6,068 bases of DNA. It comes from Deltaproteobacteria bacterium (GTDB lineage: Bacteria; SAR324; JACQKK01). The stretch spans positions 1 to 6,068 of the forward strand of contig JAOUFO010000112.1 in assembly GCA_029858165.1 (NCBI GenBank), in the 5' to 3' direction. Of the stretch, positions 1 through 5,586 are shown piece after piece. Position numbers and translations under genes: made by a program. The notes beneath the pieces were generated by a model that saw nothing but the letters and a program-made list of their open reading frames with translations, was not told where the DNA came from and did not search any database. Positions within the stretch are counted from its first letter, which is position 1; every line of letters starts with the position of its first letter.

Positions 1-698
1 GCCAGACTTTCGGGGGAACCGCAGGTGCCGAAGAAGCCATCCCCCATATCAAAGGCTCGTACCCGCCCCCCCTGCTCCATGGCGGTCAGCAGGGCGTCTA
101 TCAGGTCGTAGGATGGCCCGCCGGGCAGGTGGGGTTGCAAAGCGGGGGCAAGCATGGCGGCCCCGTTGTAGGCCAGGGGGGTCAGTTTTCCTTCCGGGGT
201 TCCGATCACCCGGTGGACCCCCCGCCGGGGGGAATCCAACCCCCGCACAAACCCGGCCCGGTCCACCAGCAGGCGGGAATTGCTGGGGCGGTCCTGGACC
301 ACCAGGGTGGCCAGACCTCCTTCGGCGGAGTGGTCCCGGGCCAGGGCGTCCACATCCACCTGGGCGATAATATCCCCGTTCCACAACAGCAGGGGGTCTC
401 CATCCCAAAACGACAGGGTGTTGGCCACTCCGCCGCCGGTGCCCAAAATTTCCGGCTCAAAAAAAGAGGTAAAGGATACATGGGGAAATTCCCCCCGCAA
501 AACCGCAAGGTGGGCTTCCACCCGGGGGGCCAGGTGGTGGGTGTTCAGGGCCAGCCGGGTCACTCCCTTCCCGGCCAGAAAGGCCGCAAGCCGGTCCAAT
601 TGGGGCAGGCCCAACACAGGCACCAGAATTTTGGGAGTGGTGTGGGTCAGGGGGCGCAGGCGGGTGCCGAACCCGGCGGCCAGGATAAACGCCTTCAC
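1..698 (-). CDS. Sugar-1-phosphate nucleotidyltransferase, MurU / mannose-1-phosphate guanylyltransferase-like (C-terminus cut by window edge)
   Basis: This gene encodes a cytoplasmic NTP-transferase that should join a nucleoside triphosphate to a sugar-1-phosphate, giving an NDP-sugar and pyrophosphate. Translation of the reverse strand from 698 to 3 is open for 232 residues. Residues 6-28 hold the nucleotide-binding signature LAAGFGTRLRPLT...PK..VPV. Residues 86-92 (GTGGGVA) and the metal-binding NGD at 107-109 follow. The end, GSPE at 227-230, resembles the family GTPE motif, so only a few residues are likely missing. The start is GTG at 698-696; it lies inside the stop of the upstream RapZ-domain gene (GTGA, 4-base overlap), a sign of translational coupling. 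The residue expected to be Asp in the usual D-x-G-[TS]-P-E motif is Thr225 here. The sugar and nucleotide cannot be told from sequence; MurU-type (MurNAc-1-P uridylyltransferase) is one option, GDP-mannose or heptose pathways are others. Confidence 0.88.
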   Translation of the reverse strand, partial: MKAFILAAGFGTRLRPLTHTTPKILVPVLGLPQLDRLAAFLAGKGVTRLALNTHHLAPRVEAHLAVLRGEFPHVSFTSFFEPEILGTGGGVANTLSFWDGDPLLLWNGDIIAQVDVDALARDHSAEGGLATLVVQDRPSNSRLLVDRAGFVRGLDSPRRGVHRVIGTPEGKLTPLAYNGAAMLAPALQPHLPGGPSYDLIDALLTAMEQGGRVRAFDMGDGFFGTCGSPESL

Positions 699-1171
699 CG
701 GGCACCTTGGGGCAGTGTCTGGGTTTTGGGGGCTTTTTGGTTGTGTTCTTTTTCCGCCGGATGGTTCACATCCATATGCACCAGGTCCACCCTGTATCCT
801 TCCCCCTCCAGGATCCGGCCCATCCGAGTGGCCAGATACACGCTGCGGTGGCGTCCTCCGGTGCAGCCGAAACTGACCATCAGCCGCTCCCGGTTCCATT
901 CCCGGTACAACCGGGCGGCGTTGAGCACCAGCCAGGAGGTATGTTTCAGGTATTCCTCCACCAGGGGCTGGCCCGCCATGTAATCCAGAATCGGCTGATC
1001 CAGACCGGAATAATCCCGCAGTTCAGGGATCCAAAACGGGTTGGGCAGCGAGCGGCAGTCAAACACAAACCCACCGCCATGGCCGGAAGGGTCCTGTGGA
1101 ATGCCGGAATACTTGAAGCCGAAGCTGGCCAAATGGATGGTGGGGAGAGAGGGATGTTCAGTCATATCCAT
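695..1171 (-). CDS. Stand-alone RapZ C-terminal domain protein
   Basis: The 158-residue product corresponds to the C-terminal domain of RapZ alone; the N-terminal P-loop (Walker A) domain of full RapZ (about 285 residues) is absent. Family motifs are clear: SFGFKYSG at residues 16-23, VFDCRSLPNP at 36-45, PELRDYSGLD at 49-58 and GCTGGRHRSV at 102-111. In E. coli RapZ this domain binds glucosamine-6-phosphate and small RNAs and steers RNase E to GlmZ; whether a stand-alone copy does the same is not known from sequence. The tail after about residue 135 is charged and probably disordered. The chosen start is ATG at 1171-1169; a second ATG two codons later (1165) is possible, and neither has a clear Shine-Dalgarno sequence. 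The stop overlaps the start of the nucleotidyltransferase gene, suggesting the two act in one amino-sugar or envelope precursor process. Confidence 0.88.
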   Translation of the reverse strand: MDMTEHPSLPTIHLASFGFKYSGIPQDPSGHGGGFVFDCRSLPNPFWIPELRDYSGLDQPILDYMAGQPLVEEYLKHTSWLVLNAARLYREWNRERLMVSFGCTGGRHRSVYLATRMGRILEGEGYRVDLVHMDVNHPAEKEHNQKAPKTQTLPQGAR

Positions 1172-1265
1172 AGGCCGGGGGTTGGGTAGCCGGGGGTTGA
1201 TGGGGTTCAGGTACGTTTTCCGGGTTTTTTTTTAAGTTAGCGTATCCGGCGCCGGTTGGCGAGTC

Positions 1266-1303
1266 CCACCGGTTTTGGGGCAAAACCCCAACCCCACGGG
1301 TGG
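1266..1303. repeat. Nested inverted repeat in the divergent intergenic region
   Basis: An inner perfect stem TTGGGG (1275-1280) / CCCCAA (1286-1291) encloses a five-base loop CAAAA. An outer 5-base pair of arms, CCACC (1266-1270) and GGTGG (1299-1303), brackets it. No T-run follows on the plus strand, so it does not look like a terminator. It could be a leader RNA structure or a chance result of the G/C-run-rich composition. Confidence 0.35.
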
Positions 1304-1432
1304 AACAAGGTTTCCTTATCCCCGATTCATTAAACCGACAACCCCTGGGAAAGCGAAGCGGATATCCCCTTTTTTAAAAGCCGCCCAAATCTTTTGCGTC
1401 CACCTTGCCGCCCCATCGTGGTGTTTGTACGG

Positions 1433-1464
1433 TTGCCTCCCGGGTCACTTTTAACAGGAGGGAA
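1433..1464 (+). promoter_or_regulatory. Orphan AGGAGG sequence in an imperfect inverted repeat
   Basis: A perfect Shine-Dalgarno-like AGGAGGG lies at 1456-1462 but leads only to very short frames (TTG at 1465 or 1471, stop TGA at 1489-1491, six to eight codons). Arms TTGCCTCC (1433-1440) and GGAGGGAA (1457-1464) pair except for one position, with a 16-base spacer. It may be a leader-peptide or RNA element, but nothing else supports a gene here. Confidence 0.2.
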
Positions 1465-1516
1465 TTGAAATTGCCCGTTGCCAGGGATTGAGTTTGTGGT
1501 AAGTTGAGGGCGTGGG

Positions 1517-1538
1517 GTCCGGCCAACCGGACGGTTGG
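1517..1538. promoter_or_regulatory. Two overlapping dyads upstream of qrcA (possible operator or switching hairpins)
   Basis: GTCCGG (1517-1522) pairs with CCGGAC (1527-1532) across the four-base loop CCAA. The second dyad, CCAACCG (1523-1529) / CGGTTGG (1532-1538), shares the middle sequence, so the two hairpins exclude each other. As double-stranded DNA, CCAACCGGACGGTTGG is a 16-base palindrome with a two-base centre, the shape of a dimeric regulator site. It lies about 100 bases before the qrcA start, a plausible place for control of the qrc operon. No regulator can be named. Confidence 0.4.
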
Positions 1539-1570
1539 AAGAAACATCTTGTTGTGTGATTCCGGGACAA

Positions 1571-1610
1571 CCCGCCCTGGAACATTTTTAAATTCAATCT
1601 TTTAGGCGGG
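1571..1610 (+). promoter_or_regulatory. Stem that could cover a Shine-Dalgarno-like site before qrcA
   Basis: CCCGCC at 1571-1576 is the exact complement of GGCGGG at 1605-1610, separated by 28 mostly A/T-rich bases. The right arm is part of AGGCGGG (1604-1610), the only Shine-Dalgarno-like sequence near the start of qrcA. It is well spaced for the TTG at 1619 and for an ATG at 1615 that opens only a six-codon frame (stop 1633-1635), but too far from the ATG at 1640. A six-pair stem with a long loop is weak evidence. Confidence 0.25.
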
Positions 1611-1639
1611 CCGAATGTTTGCCGCCCCCTTCTGAACCC

Positions 1640-2383
1640 ATGGCCCAAAAAAACACCCCCCCCCAACCGAAAACCAAGGCCTGGCTGGCCGGGCTGGCAG
1701 GCTTGGCGGGGGCCGTGGTTCTGATTTTGGTGTTCTGGCCCTCATGGGCCGGGGGGAACTCCAAAACCCAACCGGTGTTGTTTAACCATCAGTTTCACAC
1801 CCAGGATATGGGGCTGGAATGCTCTTTTTGCCACCAGCATGTGGAAAGCGCCCCCTATGCGGGCAAGCCGGAAATTGATATTTGCGCCGGGTGCCATTTG
1901 GATATGGTCACCAAAAAACCGGAGGCCCAAAAAATCATCGCCTTCGCCAGGGCGGGGAAGACCCCGCCCTGGGTGCGGCTGACCCGGCTGGCCCCCCATG
2001 TGCGGTTTTCCCATGTGCGCCATGTGGTGGCGGGCAAAGTGGAATGCGCGGCCTGTCATGGGGAAATCGCCCACACCACAACACCGCCCACTGCCCCGTT
2101 GATCACCCTGGATATGAACTTCTGCATCGGCTGCCATCAGTCCTCTGCATTTGCCCTGGCCCCGGAGGCGGCATCCAAGGGGGCCGATTACGGTCTGGAT
2201 GGGGATGGAGCAGAAAAACTGGCCGCCCTGGCAGGCAAACGGTTTTGGTCAGAACAGGCGTTTTTTCAAACGTTGGATTCCCTGGGGGCCGCCCCTTTGG
2301 GGGGGGATGCCAAACAACGATTGAAGGCCGCAACCCACCCGCTTCCCAAGGTGACCATGGATTGTCTGGCCTGCCACCGATAG
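1640..2383 (+). CDS. qrcA: QrcA: pentaheme cytochrome c subunit of menaquinone reductase (Qrc)
   Basis: This is a membrane-anchored periplasmic multiheme cytochrome c, expected to accept electrons from cytochrome c3 and pass them to the QrcB/QrcC subunits. Counting from the ATG at 1640 (247 residues), one hydrophobic segment at about residues 14-35 follows a lysine-containing N-terminus and should act as an uncleaved anchor. Five CxxCH haem motifs occur: CSFCH 61-65, CAGCH 82-86, CAACH 136-140, CIGCH 162-166 and CLACH 242-246. There are exactly ten cysteines, so no sixth covalent haem is possible. Additional histidines in FNHQFH (47-52) and FSHVRH (123-128) are typical distal ligands of the cytochrome c7/c3-like fold. 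An in-frame TTG at 1619 has a better-placed AGGCGGG and would add seven residues; I prefer ATG because TTG starts are rare. A109-base gap with hairpins separates it from qrcB. Pentaheme ActA of Alternative Complex III is the main alternative. Confidence 0.82.
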   Translation: MAQKNTPPQPKTKAWLAGLAGLAGAVVLILVFWPSWAGGNSKTQPVLFNHQFHTQDMGLECSFCHQHVESAPYAGKPEIDICAGCHLDMVTKKPEAQKIIAFARAGKTPPWVRLTRLAPHVRFSHVRHVVAGKVECAACHGEIAHTTTPPTAPLITLDMNFCIGCHQSSAFALAPEAASKGADYGLDGDGAEKLAALAGKRFWSEQAFFQTLDSLGAAPLGGDAKQRLKAATHPLPKVTMDCLACHR

Positions 2384-2386
2384 CCA

Positions 2387-2411
2387 CGGCCCGTGAGGCG
2401 GTGATGGGCCG
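2387..2411 (+). repeat. GC-rich hairpin after the qrcA stop
   Basis: CGGCCC (2387-2392) pairs with GGGCCG (2406-2411) around a 13-base loop, starting four bases after the qrcA stop codon. An alternative stem GCGG (2398-2401) / CCGC (2409-2412) competes with it. Only CTTT follows, too little for a strong intrinsic terminator, so partial termination or RNA stabilisation is more likely. Confidence 0.35.
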
Positions 2412-2426
2412 CTTTGGAACTGCGTA

Positions 2427-2444
2427 AACCGACTGAAGTCGGTT
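2427..2444 (+). repeat. Perfect hairpin between qrcA and qrcB
   Basis: AACCGAC (2427-2433) and GTCGGTT (2438-2444) form a perfect seven-pair stem closed by the tetraloop TGAA. The sequence after it is A-rich (AAAACTTTGAAAAT) rather than T-rich, so it is not a standard terminator on the plus strand. Its position 48 bases before the qrcB start suggests a role in mRNA processing or stability, which could set different amounts of QrcA and QrcBCD. Confidence 0.45.
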
Positions 2445-2492
2445 AAAACTTTGAAAATATGGAACTGGGAACCCTAAGGAACCGACCCGACC

Positions 2493-4865
2493 ATGAAAAT
2501 ATCCCGCAGAACATTCCTGACCGGTATCGGAGGGGTGGCCGTTGGTGCGGCCAGCCTGAAAGGGATAAGCCATACCATGGCCCAAAGCGGGCAATTGGTG
2601 GAGGACTGGACCAACCACACCGAGGATTGGAAGGTTTCTGTCTGCCCCCAATGCGCCGGGGGGTGCGGATTGCTGGCCAGGGTGGTGGACGGCAAAGTGG
2701 TGCGGGTCCACGGCCATCCGCTTCACCCGGTCAATCTGGGGGGGTTGGGTCCCAAGGGGGTGGTGCTGACAGAAACCCTCCACAACCCGGACCGGCTGAC
2801 CACCCCCCTGCGGCGCAAAGGGGCCAGGGGCGCGGGCCAGTGGGAGGCTGTTTCGTGGGAGGAGGCCCTGGGCCAGATAACCGGCCATTTGGCCGCATTG
2901 CGCAAGGCAGGCAAAGCCCATACCGCCGTCTGGCTGGAAGGACGGGTTCAAGGGTTGCAGGATGGGTTGTTCCGGCGGTTTATGGCGGCCTGCGGCTCTG
3001 CCAACACCATCCGTATGGGCCGCACTCCGGACCTTTCCCCCCCCGGACAATATTACACCCAAGGGATCACTCAGCCTCTGGCTTTTGATCTGGCCCGCAG
3101 CCGGTTTGTGCTGTCCTTCGGCTACAACCTGCTGGAAGGCGAGGACTCCCCGGTGTTTCAGCAGCGCCAATATGGTGAAATGCGGCAGGGAGAAGGCAAC
3201 AGCGCCACCCTGGTTCAGGTGGAAAGCCGCCTGTCCGTCACCGGGGCCAAAGCGGACCGCTGGATTCCCATTTTGCCGGGGACCCAGGCGGCCCTGGCCC
3301 TGGGGCTGGCCCATGTCATCCTCCGGGAGGGACTCCACGACAAAGCCTTTGTGTCAAGCCGCACCACCGGGTTTGAACCCTTTAAAAAAATGGTGCTGGC
3401 CGAATACACCCCCCAAAAAGTTCAGGTTCTCACCGGGGTTTCGGTTCGGTCCATTGAACATCTGGCCCGGGAATTTGTCGGCACTCATCAGCCGGGTGAG
3501 CGGCCCGCGGTGGCCCTGATTCAAACCGGCCAGTCGGACCATCCCCGTGAGGTTTACACCCAGATGGCGGTCCACAGCCTGAATGCCCTGGCCGGGTCTC
3601 TGGGCAAAACCGGGGGGGGGGTGGCCCAACAGGTATTGCCCGCCTGGCCCCAAGGGCCGGGATCGGGCACCAATCCGCCTGTTCCGGCCAAACCCCGGGC
3701 GGACCAATCCCCGGACGGGGTTACCTTGGGAGGGGTGGCCCACCTGGGGGAAAACATTCTGAAAGGGTCTCCCTACCCGTTGGGGGCCTTGTTTTTGTAC
3801 CAGGCCAATCCGGTGTACGGCCTGCCTGATGGAACCGATTGGAAGGCCGCCCTGGAAGCCCCGGATAAAATCGGGCTGGTGGTCAGTTTTTCCTCCTTTA
3901 TGGATGAAACCAGCTTGCTGGCGGATTTGATTTTGCCCGACAGTTCCCCTCTGGAACGCTGGCAACACCATCAAACCACCCATTTGGCCGGGGTCCGGGC
4001 GGTGTCTATCACCCCCCCGGTGATCCCCCCGCTGCACAACACCCGCCAAACCGAGGATGTTGTGTTGCACTTGGCCCATGAGTTGGGGTTGCAGGGGTCC
4101 CTGCCTTTCAAAGACTATTCCGCGCTAATGGAAGCCCATGCCCGGACCCTGCATCAAAACGGGGGAAGGGTGATTTCCCCCCAAGGGGGCAAACAATCCG
4201 ACGGATTCAGTGACTTTTGGAAGGAACTTCAAACCGGGGGCGTATGGGAGGCCAAACCGGCCGCCGGGAGCCTGTTTGGCAACGGCTCAGGCAAGTTTGA
4301 ATTTGTCTCCCAAACCTTGAAAAAAGAATTGTCCCAACGGGGGGGAAGCGGCGGGGTGGAGCGGGCCGCCAAAGCCATGGGCATTCAGGCCAAAGGTGAT
4401 GCCCTGTTGATGGCCCATTTTGAACCCACCGTGTTTTCCGGGGAGGCCGGTGACTTTCCCTTGATGATGAATCCCTACAAACTGCTGGCCCATTCCGGCA
4501 GCCGGACGGCCAACAGCCCCACCCTGCAACAGTTTCAGGCGGTCCATCTGGGAGCCAAATGGGACAGCTGGGTGGAAATCAACCCGGAAACCGCCCGCAA
4601 AGCCAGCATCCAGGATGGGGATGAGGTGTGGGTGGTATCGGCCAAGGGGCGCCTGCGGCTGACCGCCAGACTGTATGCCGGGGCCATGCCGGAGGTGGTG
4701 AACATTCCTTTAGGGCAGGGCCACACGGCCGGGGGACGATGGGCCGCCAGAGAGGATGGAACCATCAGGGGTGGAAATCCCTTTGAAATCATGATGAAAA
4801 CCTACGACCCCATGCGGGGTTTGCCCGCAACGGGAACCACCCGGGTCCGGCTTGAAAAAGCCTGA
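2493..4865 (+). CDS. qrcB: QrcB: molybdopterin-oxidoreductase-like subunit of Qrc, apparently without Mo site
   Basis: The 790-residue product has the fold signatures of the DMSO-reductase superfamily and is exported by the Tat system: residues 4-9 are SRRTFL, followed by a weakly hydrophobic stretch ending near AQ at 30-31. The N-terminal cluster motif is C51-x2-C54-x3-C58, but the fourth cysteine, expected in the usual LCPKG, is Gly86 (LGPKG 85-89). The only other cysteine is C167, and I see no Cys/Ser/Sec in the usual Mo-ligand context, in keeping with Qrc and ActB proteins, which are known to lack molybdenum. The conserved middle element LADLILPDSSPLERW and a C-terminal molydopterin-dinucleotide-binding-like domain (about 657-790) are present. 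The ATG at 2493 has AAGGA at 2476-2480, a somewhat long spacing. It should be a structural, electron-routing subunit on the periplasmic side rather than an enzyme. A catalytic polysulfide or thiosulfate reductase subunit is less likely for these reasons. Confidence 0.85.
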   Translation: MKISRRTFLTGIGGVAVGAASLKGISHTMAQSGQLVEDWTNHTEDWKVSVCPQCAGGCGLLARVVDGKVVRVHGHPLHPVNLGGLGPKGVVLTETLHNPDRLTTPLRRKGARGAGQWEAVSWEEALGQITGHLAALRKAGKAHTAVWLEGRVQGLQDGLFRRFMAACGSANTIRMGRTPDLSPPGQYYTQGITQPLAFDLARSRFVLSFGYNLLEGEDSPVFQQRQYGEMRQGEGNSATLVQVESRLSVTGAKADRWIPILPGTQAALALGLAHVILREGLHDKAFVSSRTTGFEPFKKMVLAEYTPQKVQVLTGVSVRSIEHLAREFVGTHQPGERPAVALIQTGQSDHPREVYTQMAVHSLNALAGSLGKTGGGVAQQVLPAWPQGPGSGTNPPVPAKPRADQSPDGVTLGGVAHLGENILKGSPYPLGALFLYQANPVYGLPDGTDWKAALEAPDKIGLVVSFSSFMDETSLLADLILPDSSPLERWQHHQTTHLAGVRAVSITPPVIPPLHNTRQTEDVVLHLAHELGLQGSLPFKDYSALMEAHARTLHQNGGRVISPQGGKQSDGFSDFWKELQTGGVWEAKPAAGSLFGNGSGKFEFVSQTLKKELSQRGGSGGVERAAKAMGIQAKGDALLMAHFEPTVFSGEAGDFPLMMNPYKLLAHSGSRTANSPTLQQFQAVHLGAKWDSWVEINPETARKASIQDGDEVWVVSAKGRLRLTARLYAGAMPEVVNIPLGQGHTAGGRWAAREDGTIRGGNPFEIMMKTYDPMRGLPATGTTRVRLEKA

Positions 4866-4887
4866 TCCCATTGACTGACAGGTAAAA

Positions 4888-5586
4888 ATGGCTCGCTGGG
4901 GAATGGTGATTGATCTGGATAAATGCACGGCCTGCCAGACCTGCACGGTGGCTTGCATGGAGGAGAACAACATCCCCTTTGTGGAAGAAACGGAGGTCCG
5001 CCGGGATCGGTCCATTTCGTGGATGAAGGTGGTGGGGGAACAGGAAGGGGAATACCCGGAGGTGAAAATGAAGTTTTTCCCCCAGCCCTGTATGCAGTGC
5101 GAAAACCCCCCGTGCACCAAAGTCTGTCCGGTGTATGCCACCTATCCCAACCCGGATGGGATAGTGGCCCAGGTATACTGGCGCTGCATCGGTTGCCGGT
5201 TTTGCATGGCGGCCTGCCCGTATACGGTCAAATATTTCAACTGGTATCAGTATCACGACAAAGTGCCCCCCCTGATGGCGGCGGCCGAAAACCCGGATGT
5301 TTCGGTGCGCACCAAGGGGGTGGTGGAAAAATGCACCTTCTGCCACCACCGGCTGATGAAGTTGAAGGATACCGCCCGGCTGGAAAATCGTGAAATCCGG
5401 GAGGGGGAATACACCGTGGCCTGCCAGGAAAGCTGCCCGTCCAAAGCGATTTCCTTTGGAGACCTGGACCACCCGGAATCAGAGGTGGCCCGGCTGGCAG
5501 ACAGTCTGCGGGCCTTCCGTTTGATGGAGGAACTGGGCACCAAACCCAAGGTGATTTATCTGGCTGAACGAAAGAAGAATGGCTGA
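4888..5586 (+). CDS. qrcC: QrcC: four-cluster ferredoxin-type iron-sulfur subunit of Qrc
   Basis: This 232-residue protein relays electrons between the periplasmic subunits and the membrane quinone site. It belongs to the NrfC/PsrB/DmsB family. Sixteen cysteines form four cluster motifs with none left over: C13, C16, C19, C23; C68, C71, C76, C80; C100, C103, C106, C110; and C149, C152, C179, C183. All four sites therefore have four cysteines, enough for four [4Fe-4S] clusters. In this family the first and last motifs, and the two middle ones, exchange their final cysteines to make cluster pairs. There is no signal peptide, so export probably occurs as a Tat complex with QrcB, as in related enzymes. 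ATG at 4888 follows AGGT at 4880-4883. The gap to qrcB is 22 bases, and the end overlaps qrcD by 8 bases, so the three are surely co-transcribed. In Alternative Complex III the equivalent domain is usually fused to the molybdopterin-like protein; here it is separate, as in Qrc. Confidence 0.9.
   Translation: MARWGMVIDLDKCTACQTCTVACMEENNIPFVEETEVRRDRSISWMKVVGEQEGEYPEVKMKFFPQPCMQCENPPCTKVCPVYATYPNPDGIVAQVYWRCIGCRFCMAACPYTVKYFNWYQYHDKVPPLMAAAENPDVSVRTKGVVEKCTFCHHRLMKLKDTARLENREIREGEYTVACQESCPSKAISFGDLDHPESEVARLADSLRAFRLMEELGTKPKVIYLAERKKNG

Larger units (their letters stand above)
1172..1639. promoter_or_regulatory. Divergent intergenic region between the RapZ-domain gene and qrcA
   Basis: About 450 bases without a convincing gene separate the two divergent operons, so both promoters should lie here. 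Visible elements are a 10-base direct repeat CCGGGGGTTG at 1175-1184 and 1190-1199, a run of nine T at 1225-1233, a 10-base palindrome CCGGCGCCGG at 1246-1255, several inverted repeats listed separately, the palindrome GGATATCC at 1361-1368 followed by CC and six T, and an AT-rich stretch at 1582-1604 just before qrcA. I could not identify a -10/-35 pair or a sigma-54 site with confidence. No tRNA, rRNA or known riboswitch pattern was recognised. Confidence 0.55.

Noticed and set aside
129..983. Plus-strand open frame of 284 codons opposite the two minus-strand genes
   Set aside because: It is antisense to two clearly recognisable genes, its translation is rich in Gly, Pro, Gln and His with no family pattern, and such frames are common opposite GC-rich genes.
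1200..1235. Eleven-codon frame starting at ATG 1200 and ending in the run of T
   Set aside because: It has no conserved features, and its Phe-rich end simply reflects the nine-T run.
1347..1376. Possible intrinsic terminator ending in six T (GGGA...TCCC then TTTTTT)
   Set aside because: The stem is only about four pairs with a long loop, and no plus-strand gene lies upstream to be terminated.
1451..1666. Minus-strand 71-codon frame in the intergenic region
   Set aside because: It crosses the qrcA start, has no ribosome site or family pattern, and its composition is not gene-like.
2459..3088. Plus-strand 209-codon frame overlapping the start of qrcB
   Set aside because: It is an out-of-frame shadow of qrcB; the real frame has the Tat motif and the cluster cysteines.
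2103..3338. Minus-strand open frame of 411 codons opposite qrcA and qrcB
   Set aside because: It spans the end of qrcA, the intergenic gap and the start of qrcB on the other strand; the product has no recognisable domain and the sense genes have clear cysteine motifs.
2493..4865. Catalytic formate dehydrogenase, polysulfide or thiosulfate reductase large subunit
   Set aside because: The fourth cluster cysteine and an evident molybdenum ligand are missing, and the pentaheme cytochrome neighbour fits Qrc better.
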